From UBA6059 sp965227155 (GTDB taxonomy: Bacteria; Bacteroidota; Bacteroidia; Cytophagales; Cyclobacteriaceae), in contig OZ245731.1 of NCBI GenBank assembly GCA_965227155.1, positions 3,162,001 through 3,226,000 on the forward strand: a DNA stretch of 64,000 nucleotides, in the 5' to 3' direction. The notes beneath the pieces were generated by a model, which had not been told where the DNA came from, did no database searches, and saw only the letters and a program-made list of their open reading frames with translations. Position 1 is the first letter of the stretch, and each line of letters opens with the position of its first letter. This document shows positions 42,292 through 50,966 of the stretch, in pieces. A program made the translations under genes and the position numbers.

Positions 42292-44289
42292 ATGTTTGCG
42301 AGGCTTAGAAATTGTTGTTTTCTATTTATCGGTTTTTGGCTCTCCAATACAAATCAGGCAGCCGCTCAACCTGCTTTTGCTGAAGTAGCCGCGGCTTATG
42401 GCATTGACCATTATCATAGAGGTTTTTATGGCGGCGGGGTAGCCATTTTTGACTTTAACAATGATGGTTTCGAGGATATTTACCTTACTGGAGGGCTATT
42501 TCGAGATAAGCTTTATAAAAACAATGGCAATAAAACATTTACGGATGTTACCCTCATTGCCGGGTTTTCAAGAACCTCCCAATTCAACACTTCCTCCGTT
42601 TCCATTGGTGATATCAATAACGATGGATTTGATGATCTTTTTATAGGGACATTCCGGAATCAGCATAACCTCCTTTACCTCAATAACGGCGACAACTCGT
42701 TCACTGAAATTAGTTCTGAAGCTGGCTTGGAAAAATATGAATGGGCCATTGGCGGTTCTTTTGCTGACTTTAACCTCGATGGCTATCTGGATCTTTATGT
42801 GGTCAATTATGTAGCCACTGAACGATTGATTTTCGATGATGATGGCAATGTGTTGGGCTTTGATCATGATTGTTTCCCCAATCAGCTTTTTATCAACAAC
42901 GGGGACCTTACCTTCAAAGAAGTGCAATCTGCTGCCATAAATAATGAGGGCTGCGGTCTGGCTGTTGCTGCTACCGATTTCAATGGTGATTTTAGGCCCG
43001 ATGTTTATGTAGCCAATGACTTTGGAGAATTCATTGTGCCCAATGCTGCCTTGCAAAATGTAGATGCCGATTCTTTGTTTCAGGATGTAAGCATAGCCAC
43101 TGGACTAAATGCAGCTATTTATGGAATGGGCATTGCGATAGGGGACTATAACAGAGATGGTAACAAAGACTATTACATAACTAATATTGGTTCCAATTTT
43201 TTATACCAAAATCAGGGTGATGGTACTTTCCGTGATGTGGCAGTCGAAGCTGGTGTAGCCAATACATTGGTCGGTGACAAATTTGCAACCAGTTGGGGAG
43301 CTGCATTTTTTGACTATGACCATGATGGACATGAGGATTTATTTGTTAGTAATGGCTTTGTGAGGGCAGCTGCTTTCATATCGACTACTATTCCAGACCC
43401 GAATCAGCTCTACAAGAACCTTGGCGATGGTACATTCGAAAATGTAGCCCGTGATTTGGGTCTTGATGATGCCAATATCTCTCGTGGTATGGCATTGGGG
43501 GATTTAGACAATGATGGAGATTTGGACATAGTGGTATCCAAAGTAGGTGACAGAGATACCGTGGGAAATACGCTTATCTATGAAAATAGACTTGACAATA
43601 ACTACCACTGGTTGAAAGTAAAATTGGCAGGTACCGAAAGCAATCCTGATGGATATGGCGCAGCGGTAAAGGCCTATGCTGATGGTGTGCAATGGCTACA
43701 TGAAATTGACGGAGGCTCATCACATGCTTCTCATCATAGTGCTGTGGCCCATTTTGGTTTAGGAGAAGTTTCTGTTTTAGATTCTCTGGTAATCACCTGG
43801 CCCGGGGGAAGTAATCAACGTTTTCTAAATGTGCCATCGAATCAATTTGTGTTTGTTCAGGAAGGTGAGCCTGAGTACATGATACTCGGATGCATGGATG
43901 CTGCCTTCGACAACTACAACCCTGACGCAACACTAAATTATGGTTGCTATCGAGATTTGCCGGGCTGCCTGGATCAATTATCGCCCTATTTCAATATGGA
44001 GGCCAACATTCCTGTCGAAGAATGCAATGTAGAGCCCCTTTCGGTAGGGGACATTTCAAAGACATCTATTTATCCCATTCCGGCCATGGATCTCCTGACT
44101 GTTGAATATCATGATGCTATTTCAACAGATTTTCAAATCATTTCATTGTCAGGAAGCAAACTGATGCAAGGAAAACTGATAAAAGGTACCAATAGCATTT
44201 CAAGAAGAGATATTCCTGCTGGAATATATTTACTCCAGATTAATACAGGAAACCGCCAACCTTATACCTACAAAATAAGGTTCCAATAA
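42292..44289 (+). CDS. FG-GAP/ASPIC-UnbV protein with T9SS sorting domain
   Basis: 665 aa. The signal peptide ends NQAAAQP. FG-GAP blades with calcium loops follow (DFNNDGFEDIYLTGG, DINNDGFDDLFIGTF, DFNLDGYLDLYVVN, DLDNDGDLDIVVSK), then ASPIC/UnbV (HFGLGEVSVLDSLVITWPGG). A short linker with Cys residues (LGCMDAAFDNYNPDATLNYG) leads to a type A T9SS C-terminal domain (about 585-665: IYPIPAMDLLTVEY, LSGSKLMQGKL, IPAGIYLLQI). It is therefore exported and anchored or released by the type IX system. The sorting-domain end is part of a 198-bp duplication (44193-44390 / 45311-45508). Confidence 0.9.
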   Translation: MFARLRNCCFLFIGFWLSNTNQAAAQPAFAEVAAAYGIDHYHRGFYGGGVAIFDFNNDGFEDIYLTGGLFRDKLYKNNGNKTFTDVTLIAGFSRTSQFNTSSVSIGDINNDGFDDLFIGTFRNQHNLLYLNNGDNSFTEISSEAGLEKYEWAIGGSFADFNLDGYLDLYVVNYVATERLIFDDDGNVLGFDHDCFPNQLFINNGDLTFKEVQSAAINNEGCGLAVAATDFNGDFRPDVYVANDFGEFIVPNAALQNVDADSLFQDVSIATGLNAAIYGMGIAIGDYNRDGNKDYYITNIGSNFLYQNQGDGTFRDVAVEAGVANTLVGDKFATSWGAAFFDYDHDGHEDLFVSNGFVRAAAFISTTIPDPNQLYKNLGDGTFENVARDLGLDDANISRGMALGDLDNDGDLDIVVSKVGDRDTVGNTLIYENRLDNNYHWLKVKLAGTESNPDGYGAAVKAYADGVQWLHEIDGGSSHASHHSAVAHFGLGEVSVLDSLVITWPGGSNQRFLNVPSNQFVFVQEGEPEYMILGCMDAAFDNYNPDATLNYGCYRDLPGCLDQLSPYFNMEANIPVEECNVEPLSVGDISKTSIYPIPAMDLLTVEYHDAISTDFQIISLSGSKLMQGKLIKGTNSISRRDIPAGIYLLQINTGNRQPYTYKIRFQ

Positions 44290-44390
44290 ATCACTCAAGC
44301 GCCGGAGAAAAGAGCTTAATAAACCTTGTTCTGTAGATGTGGGCATTTTCCTGTATATCCTTCCAAAAGTCAAAGGTGATGGTATTGTAG
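44193..44390. repeat. 198-bp direct duplication, copy A
   Basis: It is identical except for about nine bases and without gaps to 45311-45508 (offset 1118 bp). Copy A comprises the true 3' end of the T9SS gene (to 44289) followed by a broken copy of the DUF4185-like paralogue end. Copy B has the reverse: a broken T9SS end and the true paralogue end. The 920 bp between the copies hold the toxin-antitoxin pair. Confidence 0.9.
44290..44390 (-). pseudogene. truncated 3' end of a DUF4185-like gene (duplication relic)
   Basis: The minus-strand codons correspond to the last 33 residues of the intact gene at 45409 (the WKDIQENAHIYRPRF region) and stop abruptly at 44390, where the sequence becomes unrelated. 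It has no start and is a by-product of the 198-bp duplication. The remaining bases to 44603 show no gene. Confidence 0.75.
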
Positions 44391-44603
44391 TCTGTGTTTT
44401 TTGGATTATAATTTCAGAACCTTTTAGAAAGTAAAATTGTAGGGGTTTATGAGTCAGGATGGATGTTGTTGAGCATCTTACCATGCGCTTACCTTAACAG
44501 TATAATGAAGAGGGTTAGAAGAGGGGTTGTAATAAATAGACCCTATATGGATAAACAGTTGATCAAAAAATCCTATTTTTAATTACAATAAAGCGTTTTG
44601 ATT

Positions 44604-44834
44604 ATGGGAACAGTTGAATTGAAATCGGATCTATATAAAATCCTGGATAAAATTGATAATGAGCAGTTGTTACGTACAATCTATGATTTTTTAATACAAA
44701 GTGAGACTGCTACAGAGGGTCAGATTTGGAAAACACTGTCAGAAGAAGAAAAAGATGAAGTTTATTTATCCTATGAAGAATCAAAAGATGATAAAAATTT
44801 GATAGCCTGGGATGCGGCTAGGAATAAGTATTAA
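44604..44834 (+). CDS. antitoxin-like protein of a RelE/ParE-type pair
   Basis: 76 aa from the ATG at 44604 (the frame also opens at a TTG six bases earlier). The N-terminal half is helical (VELKSDLYKILDKIDNEQLL, RTIYDFLIQ) and the C-terminal tail acidic (SEEEKDEVYLSYEESKDDKN), the usual form of small antitoxins that precede ParE-like toxins in Bacteroidota. The stop overlaps the toxin start (TAATG). It lies in the segment inserted between the two 198-bp repeats. Confidence 0.75.
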   Translation: MGTVELKSDLYKILDKIDNEQLLRTIYDFLIQSETATEGQIWKTLSEEEKDEVYLSYEESKDDKNLIAWDAARNKY

Positions 44835-45118
44835 TGCAGATTTACCTTACACCCAGAGCAGAGCGAAACTTTGATTCCATTATAAAATATATCAAGCAAA
44901 AATGGGGTGAAAGGACGGCAAAAGAGTTTATCAAAAAAGCTGACCAGATATTCATATTACTGCAGGATTATCCTTTGATGGGTTAGGTTGAAAACAATGA
45001 TATAAGAGGATTTCAATTATCAAAGCACACCAGAATTCTATACAGAATCAGAGATAACAAGATTATCATTCTTTCCTTCTTTGATGTAAGGCAAGACCCC
45101 AGGAAAAAGTTTGGATAA
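44834..45118 (+). pseudogene. RelE/ParE-family toxin interrupted by an in-frame amber codon
   Basis: A 94-codon frame reads MQIYLTPRAERNFDSIIKYI at the start, DQIFILLQDYPLMG in the middle, then TAG at 44984-44986, and continues in the same frame as VENNDIRGFQLSKHTRILYR and IIILSFFDVRQDPRKK to TAA at 45118. Both halves match ParE structure (N-terminal helices, then the beta-strands with the conserved Arg and final helix), so one substitution, probably CAG or similar to TAG, inactivated it. The antitoxin is intact. Suppression of the amber codon cannot be excluded. Confidence 0.85.
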
Positions 45119-45230
45119 CCAGCCTACGGAAGAATGGAAGGTCAACCCATTACTTGCTCCACTACTTACAGGCATTTTTTATTATAATGTAGGTATTGTG
45201 TGAAAGAGCTTTCAATTTATAAAACCACTA

Positions 45231-45265
45231 AAAATCCACCCCCAACCCCCGCCAGCTGGGGATAA
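45231..45265. repeat. interspersed AAAATCCACCCCCAAC repeat, copy 2
   Basis: AAAATCCACCCCCAAC, then CCCCGCCAGCT and GGGGATAA. Compare 25041-25065, which lacks the middle. It is located in the inserted segment just before duplication copy B. The remainder of 45119-45310 holds no gene. Confidence 0.5.
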
Positions 45266-45310
45266 GCTCGTTGCAACTTTATAATTAGAAAATAACAAAT
45301 AAAGTACTGA

Positions 45311-45508
45311 TAGCATTTCAAGAGGAGATATTCCTGGTGGGATATATTTACTCCAGATTAATACAGGAAACCGCCAACCATATACCTACAAAATAGGGTT
45401 CCAATAAATCACTCAAGCGCCGGAGAAATGAGCTTGATAAACCTTGGCCTGTAGATGTGGGCATTTTCCTGTATATCCTTCCAAAAGTCAAAGGTGATGG
45501 TATTGTAG
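45311..45508. repeat. 198-bp direct duplication, copy B
   Basis: Partner of 44193-44390. Bases 45311-45407 are a dead copy of the T9SS sorting-domain end, and bases 45409-45508 are the functional 3' end of the DUF4185-like gene. Confidence 0.9.
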
Positions 45509-46614
45509 CTTATCAGCAGCTCACCTGGTTTGGATAAGCTGGGATGTGCTTTGGCATTGTAGGGGAGAATGCCGGGCGGTTCATTATTTTCCGGTGCAAT
45601 CCATATTTCGTGCAGTGGGCCAAAAGGGCCAACCGGACTTAAGCCAACTTGCATGCCTACCTTTTCAGAAATGCCCAGCACCTGATAAACCAGCAGGAAT
45701 CGGCCGTCTTTTAAAGGGGTAACACTCAGCTCATTGGAAACGCCCTGGGCTATACCGGTAAGGTCAAGGATATCCTCACTCCACGACTGACCATCCCAAT
45801 ACCGCCATGATTCAAAATCCTCAAATTCTTTTGGTTTTGCACGTGCGGCTACCAATGTCTTATCCGGTCCTATACAGCCGTACACATAAACATATCCATC
45901 CGGGCTTGGAGCGCCTGTCCATGCTGTATTCACGAGGATGCCGGCTCCTAAATCTCCTTCACCAATGCTGTCATGCTTAAAATGAAAGGGTGTAGTCAGT
46001 TGGCGATAGTCCTCAAAAGGTGGATTGGCAGGGTCATCGATAGATAATAGGCTTACATTGGATAAGGCAAAATCAAAGACATTCGGCCCGGTCATCTCCA
46101 CATGATAGGCAAATAAGTGAAGCCTGTTATCCATTTCCGGGTTAATGAAACCATCTCCAAGCCAATAGTACTGGCCAGGTTTAGCATTGGCATTGTCGGG
46201 CACAAAAAATGTCTCAGGCGTGCCATCATTCCCTTTCTTGTAATGAAAATCAATATTGGCAGAATCAGTATTCGTCCCTACAACATAGGCCACAGAATTA
46301 TTAACCATTGTATTACCGGGCAGAGGCTTATTGTTTTCCACTGTACCAATGTAGGTGTCGCTGAAAGTAAGCAGGGTTGTATCCGTATTGCTGGCTTGAA
46401 TATAGTCTTTCCCATTGAGAGGAAAAGAAAAGATACCATCCGCACCAAACCAACCCGATTTCCGGTAAAATAAGTCTGTCCATTCCGGTGCAGCCTCCGT
46501 CCTGTATTCAATTTGGAATGGGTCTTTTAGCTCTTCCTTTTTGGTTTCCTTTTTATCGGTTTGGCAAGAAATCAGAAATAATGATAGGGCTATAATTAAG
46601 CTGGATATTTTCAT
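45409..46614 (-). CDS. DUF4185/DUF5005-like lipoprotein (paralogue 2)
   Basis: 401 aa. The lipobox is LSLFLISCQTDKK. The propeller motifs match paralogue 1: SGWFGADGIFSFPLNG, TFSDTYIGTVEN, MVNNSVAYVVG, YYWLGDGFINPE, PDGYVYVYGCIG, LLISYNTITFDFWKD and IYRPRFIKLI. It is presumably anchored to the outer membrane or periplasmic face. It is the second gene of a minus-strand pair, 12 nt after paralogue 3, and its 3' end was duplicated. A glycan-active role is assumed from neighbours. No catalytic residues can be assigned. Confidence 0.8.
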   Translation of the reverse strand: MKISSLIIALSLFLISCQTDKKETKKEELKDPFQIEYRTEAAPEWTDLFYRKSGWFGADGIFSFPLNGKDYIQASNTDTTLLTFSDTYIGTVENNKPLPGNTMVNNSVAYVVGTNTDSANIDFHYKKGNDGTPETFFVPDNANAKPGQYYWLGDGFINPEMDNRLHLFAYHVEMTGPNVFDFALSNVSLLSIDDPANPPFEDYRQLTTPFHFKHDSIGEGDLGAGILVNTAWTGAPSPDGYVYVYGCIGPDKTLVAARAKPKEFEDFESWRYWDGQSWSEDILDLTGIAQGVSNELSVTPLKDGRFLLVYQVLGISEKVGMQVGLSPVGPFGPLHEIWIAPENNEPPGILPYNAKAHPSLSKPGELLISYNTITFDFWKDIQENAHIYRPRFIKLISPALE

Positions 46615-46626
46615 AAGGTTAAAAGT

Positions 46627-47826
46627 TTAACGCCAATTTCCTACCCGAATAAAATGTGGCCGGTAATTGTCAGCATTGGAAAAAAGATCCCCAAAATTGA
46701 AACTATTGTTGTTATAGGAGATCAGTAGTTCATCATTCTCAGTGAATTGGGGATGAACAAAAGAGTTGTAGGTAAAAATATTGCCACCTGATTCTGGCGT
46801 GCAGTACAATGTTCGCTGATTACCCCACGGACCTATTGGGCTGGGTGCATCCAGTATGTATATTTCATCTCCAAACACATCCTGGTGGGTAACCAGATAA
46901 TATTTCCCATTGTCTTTGAATACCGCATATTGCTCAACCACTGTATTGAAAAGCTGCGCGCTTTCGTCAATGTCATCTACCCACTCACTACCATTGTAGT
47001 ACTCCCAGGTATTCCTCAAATCACCATTGGCAGCACGCGCGATGTTGGCAAATTTGTCACCACCTGCCTTTGATGTGCCGTAGATATAAATATAATCGTC
47101 ATCCTCCATTACACAGGAACCATAGGCAATAGATGGTTCGGGGATTTTGGTTTGAATGTCAATCAGTTGTAAATCAGGTAATGTGAAGGTAGCCAGATCG
47201 ATACTGGCATATTCGAAACCAAATATGCCTCCACCCGGAGTAGATCGAAATGCCTGAAGCAGAATTTGTAAGGTATCGTTGTGAATGGTAGCATCTGTAG
47301 GCCAGTACCACCAACCGGGTGTTGATGGTTTAATCATAGATTGGGGATTAGCAGCTGTTCCACCATGCAAAGTAGTAAGCTGATCGCCATCCTGAATGAC
47401 AAAACTATTGTTGATCAGTCCGGTGCCCGGTCTTGATCGATCTGCATTTACCGTTCCTAAAAAGGTGTCGGCAAAGATCCACAAGGTACGGCCATCCGGC
47501 AGCTGAATAGAGTAGGTGGCATCACCTCCTGTCCACCCATTACCATACCTGGTAAACAGATCGATGAAATAATCATCCCTGTAGGTATTGAATGTGGAAT
47601 CCCAGCATAAGGTGGGCGGCTCTACCGAGGTAGAATCCGGGTCAGGGTCAGGATCAGGATCTACTTCTTCTGGTGTTTCTTCTTCATCTTCAGAATCATC
47701 CTGCTGATTCACTTCAGGGTAAAATGATCCGGAGGTAAAATCTTCGGTTTCATCCTCTTCGCAACTCATAAGCGAACCCACACAAGCAACAAAAACCGCC
47801 AGGGCGGTTATTTTCCATTTACGCAT
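46627..47826 (-). CDS. DUF4185/DUF5005-like lipoprotein with acidic linker (paralogue 3)
   Basis: 399 aa from the ATG at 47826 (nine extra codons upstream are unlikely). The lipobox is GSLMSCEED. A long acidic, low-complexity tether (DSEDEEETPEEVDPDPDPDP) precedes the propeller, which suits display at the cell surface. Propeller motifs: NGWTGGDATYSIQLPDG, IFADTFLGTVN, LINNSFVIQDG, WYWPTDATIH, IYIYGTSKAGG, ELLISYNNNSFNFGD and YRPHFIRVG. It is the most divergent of the three paralogues. Upstream lies the divergent mannonate dehydratase gene. Confidence 0.8.
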   Translation of the reverse strand: MRKWKITALAVFVACVGSLMSCEEDETEDFTSGSFYPEVNQQDDSEDEEETPEEVDPDPDPDPDSTSVEPPTLCWDSTFNTYRDDYFIDLFTRYGNGWTGGDATYSIQLPDGRTLWIFADTFLGTVNADRSRPGTGLINNSFVIQDGDQLTTLHGGTAANPQSMIKPSTPGWWYWPTDATIHNDTLQILLQAFRSTPGGGIFGFEYASIDLATFTLPDLQLIDIQTKIPEPSIAYGSCVMEDDDYIYIYGTSKAGGDKFANIARAANGDLRNTWEYYNGSEWVDDIDESAQLFNTVVEQYAVFKDNGKYYLVTHQDVFGDEIYILDAPSPIGPWGNQRTLYCTPESGGNIFTYNSFVHPQFTENDELLISYNNNSFNFGDLFSNADNYRPHFIRVGNWR

Positions 47827-47950
47827 AGCCTCTAGATTTCCTTTACAATACAAATGAAAATTGCTTGCGAATGATTCACGAAGGGCATTATGGAAAATGG
47901 TAATGCTTATGCTTCATTTACTTGTATATTTAGTATCGAACACACAATGG

Positions 47951-49021
47951 ATGAAACTAGGATTAGGACTATACAAGTCAATACTTACTGACAACAATTT
48001 CAGGTTTGCCCGGCAAGCCGGAGCTACTCATTTGGTAGTGCAATTGGTAGATTATATCAAAGGTGGAGACAGCCCCAATCTTACCAGGGATTATCTGGAT
48101 GGATGGGGCACTACTGAAAATGAAAATAAGCTATGGGAATATGAAGACCTGAAAGCATTAAAAAAGCAGATAGAAAGTCATGGCCTAACCTGGGAAGCCA
48201 TAGAGAATTTTGACCCGGCACATTGGTATGATATCCTTCTCGATGGTCCCAAAAAGGAAAAACAGCTTGAGAATATCAAAAGAACGATACAGAATGTAGG
48301 TAAAGCCGGTATCCCAATTATTGGGTACTATTTCAGCCTGGCAGGAGTATGGGGCTGGAAAGCTCAGGAAACGGGTCGGGGGCAGGCCAGATCGATAGTT
48401 TTTGATGCTACGAAAATCGATACTGAAAGGCCTATCCCAAAGGGAATGGTGTGGAATATGACTTATGATACGACTGCCAATCAGGGAATCGTAGATCCTG
48501 TAACTTATGAAGAAATGTGGGGCCGGCTTGAATACTTCCTGAAGGCAATAATTCCGGTAGCAGAAGAAAACAATGTGCGCCTGGCAGCACACCCTGATGA
48601 TCCACCTTTACCTACACTTAGGGGTACTTCCAGGCTTATTCATAAACCAACAGGATATGACCAGTTGCTGGAAGTGGTTCACAGCGATGCAAATGGCATT
48701 GAATTCTGTATGGGTACAACACAGGAAATGAAGGAGGGAGATATCTATGAGTGCCTTGATAAATATACGGCCTTGAATAAAATCTGCTATGTGCATTTCA
48801 GGAACGTGATAGGTAAGGTGCCCTATTATCGTGAAGCTTTTGTCGATGAAGGTGATATTGATATGGTGAGAGCATTGCAGATATTGAAAAGGAATAATTT
48901 CAATGGTGTGATTATTCCAGACCATACGCCGGAGATGTCATGTAATGCGCCCTGGCATGCGGGCATGGCTTTCGCCTTGGGCTATATGAAAGGCGCTATG
49001 CAAGCCTTAGAAAAATATTGA
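47951..49021 (+). CDS. uxuA: mannonate dehydratase
   Basis: 356 aa from the ATG at 47951, where the TIM barrel starts (MKLGLGLYKSILT). An upstream ATG at 47861 would add 30 hydrophobic residues not seen in the family. Typical stretches are GIPIIGYYFSLAGVWGW, AAHPDDPPLPTLRGTSRL, NGIEFCMGT, CYVHFRNVIG, EGDIDMVRALQ and IIPDHTPEM. The enzyme dehydrates D-mannonate to 2-keto-3-deoxygluconate. It opens an operon with an epimerase-like and an SMP-30 gene. A CTTGTATAT half-site (47921) like the 22941 palindrome lies just upstream. Confidence 0.92.
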   Translation: MKLGLGLYKSILTDNNFRFARQAGATHLVVQLVDYIKGGDSPNLTRDYLDGWGTTENENKLWEYEDLKALKKQIESHGLTWEAIENFDPAHWYDILLDGPKKEKQLENIKRTIQNVGKAGIPIIGYYFSLAGVWGWKAQETGRGQARSIVFDATKIDTERPIPKGMVWNMTYDTTANQGIVDPVTYEEMWGRLEYFLKAIIPVAEENNVRLAAHPDDPPLPTLRGTSRLIHKPTGYDQLLEVVHSDANGIEFCMGTTQEMKEGDIYECLDKYTALNKICYVHFRNVIGKVPYYREAFVDEGDIDMVRALQILKRNNFNGVIIPDHTPEMSCNAPWHAGMAFALGYMKGAMQALEKY

Positions 49022-49063
49022 TCATTAGAAAAGTCATTCATTAAATAACGACAATACATAAAT

Positions 49064-50101
49064 ATGCCACACAGATACAATAAAAACAGGTGTACCATCT
49101 CCGACGATTGGACCTACAAAAACATGAAGGTGGTGTATATGGAGAATGATTACCTCCGCATCGGCATATTGGTGGGTCGTGGGAGTGACATCTTTGAATT
49201 TTACTACAAGCCATGGGCAATTGATTTTATGCTGCGCCTACAAAAGGATATTCATAACCCAAATGAAACCTTTTCTCAGATAAGAAACACGCCCAATCAG
49301 TTGGAGGATTATTATTATGGAGGTTGGCAGGAGGCTTTACCCAATAGCCCTACATTCAACTATCGGGGTGCTGAGCTTGGGCAGCACGGAGAAGTGCATC
49401 TCATCCCCTGGAAGCATGCTATTATTGAAAATTCTGCTGAGCAGGTAGTCTTGCAACTTTGGACCCAACCATTGAGGGTACCTGTTAAAATCGAAAAAAC
49501 CCTGACTTTGCATAAAGATAGCGCATGCCTGTATGTGGAGGAGAAGCTCGTTAATGAGTCACCTACAGATTTGGACATTATGTGGGGCCACCATATCGCT
49601 TTTGGCTTGCCCTTTTTAAAGGAAGGAGGATATATCGATACCAATGCTACTAATTTTTATGCAGAACCCGCTATGCCTGACAACCGAAGATTTGAACCTG
49701 GGAAATCGCAAAAATGGCCGCTGGTGAATAACATAAATGGTCAAAGCCATGATGGTAGTTTGATTCCTCCCTCAGACATTGAGCATTATTCTGATCTGGC
49801 CTATTTATCAGGTTTTCCAGATACTGCGAGCTACACTTTATGGAATAGCTCCAAAGATTTGGGGTTCAAGGTAGCATGGGATCCAGCTGTTTTTTCTACG
49901 CTGTGGTACTGGCAGGAAAGATTTGCCACCCAAGATGCTCCTTGGTGGGGATCGGCTTTTGCACTAGGCTTGGAATTGTGGACTTCCCGGTGGTCGGCTG
50001 ACCCAAATAAAGCTATCAAAGAGGGCAAGTGGTTAAAGCTTAAAGGTAATGAGCTTATACGTACCTCATTTACCACTTCAATAGAAGATAAAGGACTTTA
50101 A
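49064..50101 (+). CDS. DUF4432 / aldose 1-epimerase-like protein
   Basis: 345 aa, cytoplasmic. Galactose-mutarotase-like beta-sandwich: DYLRIGILVGRGSDIFEFYY at the start, GGWQEALPN, GAELGQHGEVHLIPW, IEKTLTLHKDSACLYVEEKL and DIMWGHHIAFGLPFL with the usual His positions. Length and motifs match the DUF4432 family. It probably equilibrates anomers of a sugar or acts on a related ring substrate. It sits 42 nt after mannonate dehydratase and 13 nt before the lactonase, so a step between sugar and aldonate is consistent. Confidence 0.82.
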   Translation: MPHRYNKNRCTISDDWTYKNMKVVYMENDYLRIGILVGRGSDIFEFYYKPWAIDFMLRLQKDIHNPNETFSQIRNTPNQLEDYYYGGWQEALPNSPTFNYRGAELGQHGEVHLIPWKHAIIENSAEQVVLQLWTQPLRVPVKIEKTLTLHKDSACLYVEEKLVNESPTDLDIMWGHHIAFGLPFLKEGGYIDTNATNFYAEPAMPDNRRFEPGKSQKWPLVNNINGQSHDGSLIPPSDIEHYSDLAYLSGFPDTASYTLWNSSKDLGFKVAWDPAVFSTLWYWQERFATQDAPWWGSAFALGLELWTSRWSADPNKAIKEGKWLKLKGNELIRTSFTTSIEDKGL

Positions 50102-50114
50102 TAAAAATAAGATT

Positions 50115-50960
50115 ATGTCAATATTAGAAAAAGCATCTGTATTCGCTGAAGGTTTGGATCATCCGGAATGTGTGGCTGTTCATCCCGATGGCAGCATCTG
50201 GGCAGGAGGAGAGGCCGGTCAGATTTACAAAATATCAGCTGATGGGTCTGAAGTGCAAGAAATGGCTAATACTGGTGGCTTCATTTTGGGCATAGCATTC
50301 AATCCTACTGCAGAATGGCTGGCTATCTGCGATTTGGCCAAAAAATGCCTCTGGAAATACCACCTGGCAACGAATAAGCTGGAGTTTTGGTCTAATGGAG
50401 CCGATGGTCATACGTTTAACATTCCCAATTATGGAAGCTTTGATAAGCAAGGAAACTTTTATGTAACGGAGAGTGGTGATTTCAGGCAGATCACAGGTAA
50501 AGTTCTAAAATATGATGCCGATGGTAAAGGGCATATCTGGCACGAGGGGCCATTTAATTTCACTAATGGCTGCGCAATCGATAAGGCTGAAGAATACCTT
50601 TATCTAGTGGTTTCTTTTCTGCCGGGTATAGAAAGGATCAAAATCAATGCAGATGGTACTGCAGGCGAACGAGAGGTGTATTGTACATTGCCCGAAACCG
50701 TCCCTGATGGGTGTGCTTTTGATAATGAAGGTAATTTATATGTATCCTGTTATGCCCCCAACAAGATTTACCGGATTGCACCGGATCGAAATGCCACATT
50801 ATTCATTGATGATTGGGAGGCACATACCTTATCAAACCCCACTAATATCGCTTTCGGTGGCGAAAATATGGACACCATCTTTACTGCCAACCTTGGAAGG
50901 TGGCACATCACCAAAATCGAGGCAGGCATTGTAGGCCAAAAGCTGGCATCGCACCTTTAA
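50115..50960 (+). CDS. SMP-30/gluconolactonase family protein
   Basis: 281 aa, a six-bladed propeller. Metal-binding positions are recognisable: Glu in GLDHPECVAVHPDG, Asn in NFTNGCAIDKAEEYLYL and Asp in VPDGCAFDNEGNLYV. It hydrolyses sugar lactones to aldonic acids with a divalent metal. Next to mannonate dehydratase it would make D-mannonate from mannono-lactone (inference). Its stop is 6 nt from that of the convergent gene at 50967. No signal peptide is seen, so it acts in the cytoplasm. Confidence 0.88.
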   Translation: MSILEKASVFAEGLDHPECVAVHPDGSIWAGGEAGQIYKISADGSEVQEMANTGGFILGIAFNPTAEWLAICDLAKKCLWKYHLATNKLEFWSNGADGHTFNIPNYGSFDKQGNFYVTESGDFRQITGKVLKYDADGKGHIWHEGPFNFTNGCAIDKAEEYLYLVVSFLPGIERIKINADGTAGEREVYCTLPETVPDGCAFDNEGNLYVSCYAPNKIYRIAPDRNATLFIDDWEAHTLSNPTNIAFGGENMDTIFTANLGRWHITKIEAGIVGQKLASHL

Positions 50961-50966
50961 GTTTGG

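Noticed and set aside
42568..43056. 162-aa ORF opposite the FG-GAP/T9SS gene
   Set aside because: It is the reverse-frame shadow of regularly repeated calcium-loop codons and is rich in Ile/Lys without domains.
44193..45508. The 198-bp repeats as inverted ends of an insertion sequence
   Set aside because: They are direct, not inverted, consist of host gene ends, and no transposase lies between them.
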